NCBI RefSeq assembly: GCF_020169415.1 | Contig: NZ_JAIULG010000028.1 | Coordinates: 1 to 56,950, forward strand | Origin: Tsukamurella sp. M9C | Lineage (GTDB): Bacteria > Actinomycetota > Actinomycetes > Mycobacteriales > Mycobacteriaceae | Reading direction: 5' to 3' | DNA: 56,950 nt | Shown: positions 10,319-18,017 of the stretch, piece by piece | Position numbering within the stretch: position 1 is the first letter of the stretch | Layout of the letters: each line of letters opens with the position of its first letter | Translations under genes and position numbers: made by a program | Notes under the pieces: generated by a model | Seen by the model: only the letters and a program-made list of their open reading frames with translations | Told to the model about the DNA's origin: nothing | The model's database searches: none

Positions 10319-11332
10319 GTGAGTAGTCCTTCGAACCCGAGGCGTCCCCGTCCGGACGGGCGTGCGCCGCTGCGGGCCGAGTGGGACCCCATCAACTCCT
10401 CCGCCGCGACGTCGGGCGATCACCGCAACCGTCCGCCGCGCGAGCGGGTCTACGCGAAGCAGGGGCGCCTGGGCCGGCTGCTGCGCACCTACGGCTGGCG
10501 CGCCTACGCGGTGCCGGTCCTCGCGGTGCTCACGGTGGTCGCCCTGGTGCTGACCTTCGGTGGCGACACCTTCGGGACCAAGAACACCGCCGAGACGTCG
10601 CCGGAGGGGCAGCTCTCCCGCAACCCGACGCCGGGCAAGACCATCGTCGGCGCACCGTCGAAGACGGTGCCGGGCCCCGTGCCCCCGGCCGGCGTGCTGC
10701 CCGAGGGCGGGCCGTTCACGGAGAAGGGCCAGGGCATCTGGCACGTCGTCCCCGGAGCCACGCCCCGCATCGGCAAGCAGGACGAGGGCAAGCAGCAGCT
10801 CTTCACCTACATGATCGCCGTCGAGGACGGCGTCGACATGGGCGCGCTGGGCGGCGACCAGCCCTTCGCCACGATGATCGACCGTACGCTGGCGGACCCC
10901 CGCAGCTGGATCCACGACCCCGCCGTCGCCTTCCAGCGGATCGACAAGGGCACGCCCACCTTCACCATCTCGCTGACCTCGCCGATGACCACCCGCTCGG
11001 CCTGCGGCTACACCATCCAACTGGAGTCGTCCTGCTACAACGGCGAGCTGGGGCGCGTCGTCCTGAACCTGGCCCGCTGGGTGCGTGGCGCCACCGCCTT
11101 CGAGGGCGACCTCACCGGCTACCGGCAGTACGCCATCAACCACGAGGTCGGCCACGCCATCGGCTACCCGCAGCACGTCCCGTGCCCCGCGCAGGGCGCG
11201 CTCGCGCCGATCATGATGCAGCAGTCCTTCGGCGTGAAGAACCGCGACATCTTCGATCTCGACAAGTCCGAGGGCTTCGGCAACGACCTCGCCTGCCGGC
11301 CCAACGCCTGGGTCGCGCCCGTCCTCAAGTGA
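10319..11332 (+). CDS. DUF3152 family zincin-like secreted/anchored protein (Rv3207c-like)
   Basis: 337 residues. A basic, proline-rich cytoplasmic tail of about 60 residues is followed by one transmembrane helix (about 61-79, AVPVLAVLTVVALVLTF), a Pro/Thr linker and an extracytoplasmic domain. That domain contains HEVGHAIGYPQH near 273-284, a HExxHxxGxxxH-type zinc-binding motif as in metzincin proteases. Four cysteines (in SACGY, SSCYN, VPCPAQ and DLACR) could form two disulfides. DUF3152 is restricted to Actinobacteria. Protease activity is inferred from the motif only. Same strand as moeZ, 86 bp upstream. Confidence 0.85.
   Translation: MSSPSNPRRPRPDGRAPLRAEWDPINSSAATSGDHRNRPPRERVYAKQGRLGRLLRTYGWRAYAVPVLAVLTVVALVLTFGGDTFGTKNTAETSPEGQLSRNPTPGKTIVGAPSKTVPGPVPPAGVLPEGGPFTEKGQGIWHVVPGATPRIGKQDEGKQQLFTYMIAVEDGVDMGALGGDQPFATMIDRTLADPRSWIHDPAVAFQRIDKGTPTFTISLTSPMTTRSACGYTIQLESSCYNGELGRVVLNLARWVRGATAFEGDLTGYRQYAINHEVGHAIGYPQHVPCPAQGALAPIMMQQSFGVKNRDIFDLDKSEGFGNDLACRPNAWVAPVLK
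10652..10670. repeat. Inverted pair of the over-represented motif
   Basis: GCACCGTCG (10652-10660), AA, then GACGGTGC (10663-10670), in the linker-coding part of the DUF3152 gene. Confidence 0.65.
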
Positions 11333-11418
11333 CGGCCCCTCCCGCCCGACGGTGACCGCCCGCCCGGGCGCCACGTGCCCTCGGGAATGGTGGCGGGCGC
11401 ACCGTCGTTGAGCAGGAA

Positions 11419-12609
11419 GTGAGCACCCTGCCCCCGCTTGTGGAACCCGCCGCCGAACTGACCCGCGACGAGGTCGCGCGCTACTCGCGCCACCTCATCA
11501 TCCCCGAGATGGGGGTCACGGGGCAGAAACGGCTCAAGAACGCGAAGGTGCTGGTCATCGGCGCCGGCGGCCTCGGCAGCCCCGCGCTGCTGTACCTCGC
11601 CGCCGCGGGCGTCGGCACCATCGGCATCGTCGAGTTCGACGAGGTCGATGAGTCCAACCTGCAGCGTCAGGTGATCCACGGCGTCTCCGACCTGGGCCGG
11701 CCGAAGGGCGAGAGCGCGCGCGACTCCATCGCCGAGATCAATCCCCTGGTCACCGTGAACCTGCACCCGATCCGGCTGGAGCCCGAGAACGCGGTCGAAC
11801 TCTTCGAGCAGTACGACCTCATCCTCGACGGCACCGACAACTTCGCCACCCGCTATCTCGTCAACGACGCCGCGGTGCTGGCGCACAAGCCCTACGTGTG
11901 GGGCTCGATTTTCCGGTTCGAGGGCCAGGCGTCCGTCTTCTGGGAGGACGCGCCCGACGGCCCGAACGGCGAGAAGCAGGGCCTGAACTACCGCGACCTG
12001 TATCCCGTGGCGCCGCCGCCCGGCATGGTGCCCTCGTGCGCCGAGGGCGGCGTGCTGGGCATCCTGTGCGCCTCGATCGGCGCGATCATGGGCACCGAGG
12101 CGGTCAAGCTGATCACCGGAATCGGCGAGTCGCTGCTCGGCCGGCTCATGGTGTACGACGCCCTCGAGATGAGCTACCGCACCCTGTCGATCCGCAAGGA
12201 CCCCGCCGCCCCGCGCATCACCGGGCTCATCGACTACGACGAGTTCTGCGGCGTGGTCTCCGACGAGGCCGAGCGCGCCGCGGCGGGCAGCACCATCACG
12301 CCGAAGGAGCTCGTCGAGATGGGCTCCGCCGGTGTCGATTACGAGCTGGTGGACGTCCGCGAGCCCGTCGAATGGGAGATCGTGCACCTCGACGGCGCGA
12401 AGCTGGTGCCCAAGGGCTCCTTCGAGACCGGCGAGGGGCTGGCCCAGGTCTCCGCCGACAAGAAGCTGGTCCTGTACTGCAAGACCGGAATCCGTTCCGC
12501 GGAGGTGCTCGCCGCCGTGCAGGGTGCGGGGTATCGCGACGCCGTGCACCTGCAGGGCGGCATCACCGCCTACGCGAAGCAGGTCGATCCGTCGCTGCCG
12601 GTGTACTGA
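11419..12609 (+). CDS. moeZ: MoeZ: adenylyltransferase/sulfurtransferase (ThiF + rhodanese)
   Basis: 396 residues. The N-terminal E1-like ThiF/MoeB domain has the nucleotide loop GAGGLGSPALLYLAAAGVG near 48-66, the DNLQRQ-like ESNLQRQVIHG segment, and DGTDNFATRYLVND. The C-terminal rhodanese domain (about 290-396) has the active-site loop CKTGIRS with Cys near 354. Such fusions adenylate the C-terminal Gly-Gly of sulfur carriers (MoaD, ThiS, CysO, SAMP-like) and load sulfur from a persulfide for molybdopterin, thiamine or cysteine synthesis. The GTG is preceded by an AGGAAG ribosome-binding site. Equivalent of mycobacterial MoeB1/MoeZ (Rv3206c). Confidence 0.94.
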   Translation: MSTLPPLVEPAAELTRDEVARYSRHLIIPEMGVTGQKRLKNAKVLVIGAGGLGSPALLYLAAAGVGTIGIVEFDEVDESNLQRQVIHGVSDLGRPKGESARDSIAEINPLVTVNLHPIRLEPENAVELFEQYDLILDGTDNFATRYLVNDAAVLAHKPYVWGSIFRFEGQASVFWEDAPDGPNGEKQGLNYRDLYPVAPPPGMVPSCAEGGVLGILCASIGAIMGTEAVKLITGIGESLLGRLMVYDALEMSYRTLSIRKDPAAPRITGLIDYDEFCGVVSDEAERAAAGSTITPKELVEMGSAGVDYELVDVREPVEWEIVHLDGAKLVPKGSFETGEGLAQVSADKKLVLYCKTGIRSAEVLAAVQGAGYRDAVHLQGGITAYAKQVDPSLPVY

Positions 12610-14136
12610 TCACACCTCGATCAATCGCTTGACCAGTTTGCCGGTGGGCGTGCGGGGCAGGCTGTCGACGAAGCGCACGGCGCGGGGGAGCTTGTAGCGG
12701 GCCAGTTCCCGTCCGGCGTAGTCGATCAGCTCCTGCGCCAGCGCGTCCGACGGCTCCGTGCCAGGGGCGAGCTGCACGCACGCCAGCGCGGTCTCGCCGA
12801 GCTCGTCGTCCGGCACCCCGATCACCGCGACGTCGGCGACGGCGGGGTGCATGATCAGCGCGCTCTCGGACTCCTGCGGGTAGACGTTCACCCCGCCGGT
12901 GATGATCATGAAGTCCTTGCGATCGGTGAGGTACAGGTAGCCGTCCTCGTCGAGGTACCCGACATCGCCCGTGGTGGCCCAGTTCTCGTGGTCCGGATGC
13001 TGTGCGGCGCGGGTCTTCTCGGGCGCGTTGTGGTAGGCGAAGGGCATCTGCTCGCGCTCGAAGTAGATCGTGCCCACCTCGCCCGTGGGGAGGACGGCAC
13101 CGTCGTCGCCGCAGATCCGGGCGACGCCCAGCCCGGCGCGCCCCACGGACCCGGGGCGCTCCAGCGCCTCCTGCGGGCTGATGAAGGTGGCTCCCGCCGC
13201 CTCGGTCGAGGCGTAGTACTCGTGGATCACCGGCCCCCACCAGGCGAGCATCGACTGCTTGACCTCGGCGGGGCACGGCGCTGCGGCGTGGATCGCGACC
13301 TTGAGGCTGCTCGAGTCGTAGTGAGCCCGTGTGGCCTCCGGGAGCTTGAGCATCCGCACGAACATCGTGGGCACCCACTGGCTGTGGGTCACGCGGTACT
13401 TCTCGATGAGCGCGAGCGCCTCCTCCGGATCGAAGCGGTGCATCATGATCACCGTCCCGCCGACCGACATCGTCACACCGCAGAAGCGCAGCGGCGCAGC
13501 GTGGTACAGCGGCGCGGGGGAGAGGTACACGGTATCGGCGTCCATGCCGTACATCGGCGCGAAGATCGCGGTGTAGGCGTCGGGGGCCTCGTCCACCTGC
13601 CCCTCCGGCAGCGGGATCCGGATGCCCTTCGGGCGGCCCGTGGTGCCGGAGGAGTAGAGCATGTCGGTGCCGCGGGGCTGGTCGGTGAGCGGGGCGGAAT
13701 CGGCCGCGGCGAGCACCGCGTCGTAGTCCTCGAAGCCGTCGATCGGGCCGCCCCACGCGATCGCGTGCCCCGGCTCGGCGAGGGCGGGGAGCTGCAGTGC
13801 CTCCGAGACCGCCTCCGTGACATCGGCGCCCGCGAACAGGGCCTTGGCCTCGCAGTCGGCGAGGATGTAGTTCACCTCGCCCGGGGTGAGGTGGACGTTC
13901 ACCGCCGTCACGTAGAAGCCGCTGCGGATCGCGGCCGCGTACGCCGAGAAGATGCGCAGATCGTTCCCCGCCACGATCGCCACGGTGTCGCCGGGGCGGA
14001 GGCCCAGCGCGCGCAGGTGGTGCGCGAGCCGGGTGGACTCGTCGTTCAGGCGGGAGTGGCTCAGGATCTCGCCGGTGGCGGCGTCGATCGCTGCGGGCTT
14101 GCCGGGGGAGAGCTCTGCGAAGGCTCCTGGGAACAT
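12610..14136 (-). CDS. Acyl-CoA synthetase / AMP-dependent ligase (FadD-type)
   Basis: 508 residues of the ANL adenylate-forming superfamily. Motif A3 YSSGTTGRPKGI lies near 165-176, A5 YYASTEAAG near 303, A7 TGDVGYLDEDGYLYLTDRKD, and the A10 lysine is in PRTPTGKLVKR near the C-terminus. It activates a carboxylic acid as acyl-AMP and transfers it to CoA. Substrate class is uncertain: probably a fatty, aromatic or medium-chain acid. The stop codon abuts that of moeZ in convergent orientation. A GGCGG ribosome-binding site precedes the ATG, so unlike many neighbours it is not leaderless. Confidence 0.9.
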   Translation of the reverse strand: MFPGAFAELSPGKPAAIDAATGEILSHSRLNDESTRLAHHLRALGLRPGDTVAIVAGNDLRIFSAYAAAIRSGFYVTAVNVHLTPGEVNYILADCEAKALFAGADVTEAVSEALQLPALAEPGHAIAWGGPIDGFEDYDAVLAAADSAPLTDQPRGTDMLYSSGTTGRPKGIRIPLPEGQVDEAPDAYTAIFAPMYGMDADTVYLSPAPLYHAAPLRFCGVTMSVGGTVIMMHRFDPEEALALIEKYRVTHSQWVPTMFVRMLKLPEATRAHYDSSSLKVAIHAAAPCPAEVKQSMLAWWGPVIHEYYASTEAAGATFISPQEALERPGSVGRAGLGVARICGDDGAVLPTGEVGTIYFEREQMPFAYHNAPEKTRAAQHPDHENWATTGDVGYLDEDGYLYLTDRKDFMIITGGVNVYPQESESALIMHPAVADVAVIGVPDDELGETALACVQLAPGTEPSDALAQELIDYAGRELARYKLPRAVRFVDSLPRTPTGKLVKRLIEV

Positions 14137-14256
14137 GAGAACCGCCTTTAACTTCGAGGTGGTCTCACGGTAGCGCCGGGAGCGGGGCGTCCGAAGGGCT
14201 TCAAGCGAAGTCGCCGGTCCGCGGGCGCCGGACGTCGTTGCGATCCCGAACGGGGG

Positions 14257-14856
14257 CTAGCCGGCGTCGTCGACGGCCGACAGCCAGGCCGCGTAGTCGT
14301 CGAGCAGCGCCACCAGCGGCTGGGCGTCGACGGTGCCGAGCGGCTCGCCCCGCAGGGCCGTGCGGATCCCCGGCAGGCGGGCGGCGATGCGGGAGCGCTC
14401 GGAGACCTCGTGGTGGCTCAGGCCCCGCTGCTCACCCAGCACGATCCGCCGTGAGTGCACGCCGCGCAGCGACTCCGCGAGCGCGGCGAACTCGCCGGTG
14501 TCCAGCGCCGGCAGGTGCACCGAGAAGCTCATGACCGGGCCGGGATCGGCGTCGTCCCGCTCCTCCGACTCCTCCAGCCAGTCCGCGTACTCCTGGCTCA
14601 GGTCGTCCAGGGCCTCCTCGTCGTCGAAGGAGAGCTTCCGGCCCTCGACCGCGGCCCGCAGCGCCGAGACCAGCGCGCGGACCGTCTCCGGATCCGACGA
14701 CGCCGCGTACCAGCGGTGCGCCTCGTGCGGCACCACGATCCGGCCGGGGCGCCCGGCCGTGAGGCGGGCGCGGACACCGTCGAACTCGGCGACGGTGAGG
14801 TCGGGGAACTGAACGGAAACGGTCACGACGGGGCGGGAGTCTGGCACGCCCTCCAT
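14257..14856 (-). CDS. Hypothetical protein with two tandem homologous repeats
   Basis: 199 residues that I cannot assign to a named family. Two copies of an 85-90 residue unit are visible. Each begins with a strand of the type VSVQFPDLT.AEF / FSVHLPALDTGEF, continues with RIV. (GRIVVPHE / RRIVLGEQ), then a helical segment, and ends with a D..L..YA.WL motif (LDDLSQEYADWL near 90 and LLDDYAAWL near 190). There is no signal peptide, membrane helix or cysteine. The ATG at 14856 is divergent from the F420-type reductase start, 29 bp away. Confidence 0.7.
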   Translation of the reverse strand: MEGVPDSRPVVTVSVQFPDLTVAEFDGVRARLTAGRPGRIVVPHEAHRWYAASSDPETVRALVSALRAAVEGRKLSFDDEEALDDLSQEYADWLEESEERDDADPGPVMSFSVHLPALDTGEFAALAESLRGVHSRRIVLGEQRGLSHHEVSERSRIAARLPGIRTALRGEPLGTVDAQPLVALLDDYAAWLSAVDDAG

Positions 14857-14873
14857 TGTCCCGGAGTTCGTTC

Positions 14874-14879
14874 TAGGGT
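14874..14879 (+). promoter_or_regulatory. -10 element of the F420-dependent reductase gene
   Basis: TAGGGT ends 6 nt before the ATG at 14886, consistent with a leaderless transcript. Confidence 0.45.
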
Positions 14880-14885
14880 GGGGGC

Positions 14886-15326
14886 ATGGCCCTCGAAGGT
14901 GAATACGCAACCGAGAAGGCCGGCTGGGTCGCGGACCAGCTGGCGAAGATCGACGAGACCGGGACCACCGATTCGGTGTCGGTCGCGGGGATGGCGGTGG
15001 TGGTCTTCACCTATCGCGGCCCCAAGTCCGGCAAGCTCTACCGCCGCCCGCTGATGCGGGTCGAGCACGACGGCGCGTACGCCGCGTTCGCGTCGAAGGG
15101 CGGCGCGCCCGACAACCCCGTCTGGTACGCGTCGCTGCTCGCCAACGACGAGGTCGACGTCCAGGACGGCACCACCGTCGTCTCCGGTCCGGTGCGCGAG
15201 ATCCACGGCGCCGAGCGCGACGAATGGTGGGCGCGCGGCGTCGCCGCCTACCCGCCGTACGCCGAGTACCAGGAGAAGACGGACCGTGTGATCCCCGTCC
15301 TCCTGGTCGAGCCTGGCCGCGCCTAG
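14886..15326 (+). CDS. Deazaflavin (F420)-dependent nitroreductase / DDN-family protein
   Basis: 146 residues. It shows the DDN family pattern: a split-barrel flavin fold with VVFTYRGPKSGKLYRRPLMRVEHDGAYAAFASKGG, then a PDNPVWYASLLAND motif and a C-terminal AAYPPYAEYQEKTDRVIPVLLVE segment. In mycobacteria the fold (Ddn, Rv3547) uses F420H2 to reduce quinones and nitroimidazoles. Here the physiological acceptor is unknown but is likely a menaquinone or similar compound. The window also holds two F420-type LLM oxidoreductases, so the host very likely makes F420. Confidence 0.88.
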   Translation: MALEGEYATEKAGWVADQLAKIDETGTTDSVSVAGMAVVVFTYRGPKSGKLYRRPLMRVEHDGAYAAFASKGGAPDNPVWYASLLANDEVDVQDGTTVVSGPVREIHGAERDEWWARGVAAYPPYAEYQEKTDRVIPVLLVEPGRA

Positions 15327-15349
15327 CGGCCCCATCGCCCGCGCGCAGG

Positions 15350-15355
15350 TAGATT
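15350..15355 (+). promoter_or_regulatory. -10 element of the TIGR02569 gene
   Basis: TAGATT ends 7 nt before the GTG at 15363, consistent with a leaderless transcript. Confidence 0.45.
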
Positions 15356-15362
15356 TCATGAG

Positions 15363-16217
15363 GTGAGCCCCGTCGAACCTCCTGCGCACGTCCTGTCCAC
15401 CTTCGGCCTGGACGAGACCGAGCCGATCGCACTCGGCGCCGAGTGGGACGGCGGTTGGCGCTGCGGCGAAGTGGTGCTCTCGCTCATCGCCGACCACGCC
15501 CGCGCTGCGTGGTCGGCGCAGGTGCGCGAGGACCTGTACGTCGAGGGCATGCGCCTGGCCCGGCCCTTCCGTGCCACCGACGGCCGGTACGTGGTCTCGA
15601 GCTGGCGGGCCGACACGTTCATCGCCGGCTCGGCCGAGCCGCGCTTCGACGAGATCATCTCCATGGCGAACCGACTGCACGAGGTGACGGCGAAGCTCGA
15701 GCGGCCGCGCTTCCTCGCCTCGCCCACCGTGGCGCCGTTCACGGACGTCGACTACTTCGGCTTCGCCGACCGCGCCGCGTGGGAGGACAAACCGCTCGCC
15801 ATGGCCCGCAAGCTCGGTGCGCTCGACGAGACCGTCGAACACCGGCAGCGCGCCGTCGAGCTGGTGATGGAGCTCGCCGCGCTGCGCACGCCGGTGCAGG
15901 AGGCGCCCCAGCTGGTCCACGGCGATCTCGCCAGCTCCGTGCTCTTCGCGGGCGCCGCCGCGCCGGGCATCACCGACTTCACGCCGTACTGGCGCCCGCC
16001 CACGTGGGCCGCGGCGGTCGTCGCCGTCGACGGGCTCTCCTGGGGCGGCGCCGACGACGGCCTCCTCATGCGCTGGGCCGATCTGCCCGAGTGGCCGCAG
16101 ATGGTGCTGCGCGCCCTCATCTTCCGGCTCGCGGTGCACGCCGTGCACCCGCGCTCCGAGGCCGAGGCGCTGCCCGGCCTCGAGCACATCGTCGAGATCG
16201 GCCGGTGGCTGCTCTGA
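15363..16217 (+). CDS. TIGR02569 family actinobacterial conserved protein (kinase-like fold)
   Basis: 284 residues matching the actinobacterial TIGR02569 family (Rv3205c neighbourhood). The order of motifs is reminiscent of aminoglycoside phosphotransferase-like kinases: a Gly-containing strand region near 25-35, RPFRATDGRYVVSSWRADTFI, then a catalytic-loop-like LVHGDLASSVLF near 180-191, and ITDFTPYWRPPTWAAAV in place of the IDW/DFG segment. Phosphotransfer is therefore possible but unproven. The next gene overlaps its 3' end by 13 bp, which suggests translational coupling. Confidence 0.75.
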   Translation: MSPVEPPAHVLSTFGLDETEPIALGAEWDGGWRCGEVVLSLIADHARAAWSAQVREDLYVEGMRLARPFRATDGRYVVSSWRADTFIAGSAEPRFDEIISMANRLHEVTAKLERPRFLASPTVAPFTDVDYFGFADRAAWEDKPLAMARKLGALDETVEHRQRAVELVMELAALRTPVQEAPQLVHGDLASSVLFAGAAAPGITDFTPYWRPPTWAAAVVAVDGLSWGGADDGLLMRWADLPEWPQMVLRALIFRLAVHAVHPRSEAEALPGLEHIVEIGRWLL

Positions 16218-16891
16218 TCGGTGCCCCGGCGCAGCGGCGGATCCTCGTCGCCCACGGCACCCGCTCGGCGTCCGGCATCGCCACGGCCCACGCGATCGCC
16301 GACGCCGTCGCCGCGCGCACCGGCCCGGTCGACGTCGCCTTCGTCGACGTGCGGGGCCCGTCACCGTCCGACCTGCTGCGCGAGTCGGACCGCCCGACGG
16401 TGCTCGTGCCCGCCTTCCTCGCCGTCGGCTACCACGTGCGCACCGACGTGCCCCGGCACGTCGCGACGAGTGGGCACCCCGCGGTCACCGTCGCACCGGC
16501 GCTGGGCCCGGACCGCGCGCTGGTCGGGGCGCTGCTGCGCCGGCTCCGCGAGGCCGGGTGGCGGCCCGGCGACACCGTCGTGCTCGGCGCCACCGGCTCG
16601 TCGGACCCGCACGCGCGCGCAGATGTGCGCACGATGGCCGGGTACCTCGGCGAGGCCGTGGGCGGCGCGGTCCCGGTGGGCTTCCTCGCCGCAGGCAGCC
16701 CGACGGTGGCCGACGCGGTCGCGGCCGCGGGGGCTCCGGCGCGGCGGATCTTCCTCGCCGCCTACCAGCTGGCGGAGGGACTGTTCCACGACCGGCTCGC
16801 GGAGGCGGGCGCCGACGGGGTGGCCGCGCCGCTCGGCACCGCGCCCGAGGTGATCGACCTGCTCGTCGAGAGATTCGCTCAGAGTCGGTAG
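16205..16891 (+). CDS. Sirohydrochlorin chelatase-like protein (CbiX family)
   Basis: 228 residues. Tandem CbiX-type half-domains are visible. The first begins with ILVAHGTRSASG near 12-23, whose His is a predicted metal ligand, and includes VLVPAFLAVGYHVRTDVP with a second His near 73. The second begins TVVLGATGSSDPHARAD. CbiX proteins insert Co2+ or Fe2+ into sirohydrochlorin for cobalamin or siroheme. The second half-domain lacks an obvious catalytic histidine, as in many long CbiX proteins. The GTG start lies inside the preceding gene. The 3' end overlaps the convergent alkyltransferase-like gene by 13 bp. No cobalamin genes are adjacent, so the metal is uncertain. Confidence 0.83.
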   Translation: MAALIGAPAQRRILVAHGTRSASGIATAHAIADAVAARTGPVDVAFVDVRGPSPSDLLRESDRPTVLVPAFLAVGYHVRTDVPRHVATSGHPAVTVAPALGPDRALVGALLRRLREAGWRPGDTVVLGATGSSDPHARADVRTMAGYLGEAVGGAVPVGFLAAGSPTVADAVAAAGAPARRIFLAAYQLAEGLFHDRLAEAGADGVAAPLGTAPEVIDLLVERFAQSR

Positions 16892-17169
16892 TCGCGCAGG
16901 GGGATCCGGTCGCCGTCGGCGAGCACGCCCTCGGCGCGCAGTCGCTCCAATTGCTCCGTAGCGATGTGTGCCGCGGGCCGGCCGCTGGCCGGTACCACCC
17001 GGTGCCACGGCAGGTCGGAGGCGTCGGTGCGCATCACCCAGCCCACGATCCGCGGCGAGCTCAGGTCCAGTTCCCCGGCGATGTCGCCGTAGGTGCGCAC
17101 CCGGCCGGGCGGGATCGCCTCGATCAGCGCCCGCACCGCCTCGACCTGCTCCTCGGTGACCTTCGCCAT
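16879..17169 (-). CDS. Alkyltransferase-like protein (ATL; MGMT family without the acceptor Cys)
   Basis: 96 residues equal to the C-terminal DNA-binding domain of O6-alkylguanine-DNA alkyltransferase. The helix-turn-helix with the Arg finger region (RIVGWVMR) is present. The active-site PCHRV is PWHRVV, so the alkyl-accepting cysteine is a tryptophan. ATL proteins bind O6-alkylguanine, flip the base and hand the lesion to nucleotide excision repair instead of removing the alkyl group. Rv3204 occupies this position in M. tuberculosis. It sits immediately downstream of the lipase-like gene on the same strand (4 bp gap), so the two may be co-transcribed. Confidence 0.88.
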   Translation of the reverse strand: MAKVTEEQVEAVRALIEAIPPGRVRTYGDIAGELDLSSPRIVGWVMRTDASDLPWHRVVPASGRPAAHIATEQLERLRAEGVLADGDRIPLRDYRL

Positions 17170-17173
17170 CGTC

Positions 17174-17947
17174 CTATCCGATCAGGCGGCGCGCGTATTC
17201 GCCGACGGTCGCCGGGATCTCCTGCGCCACCATGTGGTCCGACGGCACCGCGATCACCTCGACGCCGCCCGGCATCGCCGCCAGCTGCGCGTCGGTGACG
17301 AAGTGGGCGCGCTCGGCGCGCAGCAGCACCGTCGGGATCGACGACGGTGCGCCGACGGCCGGGCGGGCCAGCTCGCCCCACAGCGCCGCGACCGCGGCGC
17401 AGCTGATGTCCCACTCCCAGCGGCCGGAGTCGCGGCGCACCAGGTGCTCGGCGATCTCGTCGTCGATCACCGGCTCGGGCACCTGCGCCCAGGCGCCGGA
17501 CCGCTTCTCCTGCTTCGCCTCCTCGGGCGAGGTGAAGTCGAAGAACTCGATGGTCTGCGCGGCGATCGTGCCGCACATCTCGGGGTCGAGCTCCTGCGCC
17601 GGGTCGATGAGAAGGAGGGCGCGCACCAGGTCGGGCCGGGAGACAGCCAGCCGGCAGGCGAGCGCGCCGCCGAGGGAGTGCCCGATCACCGTGACGGGTC
17701 CGCCGCCGTTGCGCTCGATCACCTCGGCCAGGTCGGCCACGTGCTGCTCCAGGTGCCAGGGCGGCGCCCACGTCGAGCGGGCGTGGCCGCGCAGGTCCGG
17801 GGCCAACACGCGCACGTCCGGAAGCTCGTCGTCCGCGAACCGGCGCCAGCGCGCACCGTGGCCGGTGACGCCGTGGATCGCGAGCACGGTGGGCGCGCCC
17901 GGCGCGTCCGGGCCGTAGACGTGGGTGTTGAGCATGCCCTCGATCAT
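17174..17947 (-). CDS. Alpha/beta hydrolase (LipV-like, Rv3203 position)
   Basis: 257 residues. The oxyanion region is HGVTGHG near 25-31, the nucleophile elbow GHSLGG has Ser at 91, and the base His lies in VPSDHMVAQE near the C-terminus. A DLRGHARS motif precedes the elbow, as in lipases and haloperoxidase-like esterases. An in-frame ATG at 17935 is the alternative start. Substrate unknown; LipV of M. tuberculosis is an ester hydrolase. The C-terminal residues end just before the ATL start on the same strand, forming a likely two-gene unit, and the gene is divergent from adnA. Confidence 0.86.
   Translation of the reverse strand: MIEGMLNTHVYGPDAPGAPTVLAIHGVTGHGARWRRFADDELPDVRVLAPDLRGHARSTWAPPWHLEQHVADLAEVIERNGGGPVTVIGHSLGGALACRLAVSRPDLVRALLLIDPAQELDPEMCGTIAAQTIEFFDFTSPEEAKQEKRSGAWAQVPEPVIDDEIAEHLVRRDSGRWEWDISCAAVAALWGELARPAVGAPSSIPTVLLRAERAHFVTDAQLAAMPGGVEVIAVPSDHMVAQEIPATVGEYARRLIG
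17326..17350. repeat. Inverted pair of the over-represented motif
   Basis: GCACCGTCG (17326-17334) and CGACGGTGC (17342-17350), 7 nt apart, inside the lipase-like gene. Confidence 0.65.
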
Positions 17948-18017
17948 GCCCTGTGCGGTGCCGCCGCGAAGCTGTCGGTGGGCTGTGATGTGATCGACGG
18001 ACGCGGTCGGAGAGGGG

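Noticed and set aside
16205-16891. Cobalamin biosynthesis cluster around the CbiX-like gene
   Set aside because: No other cobalamin or siroheme genes are adjacent; neighbours are a kinase-like protein and a DNA-repair protein.
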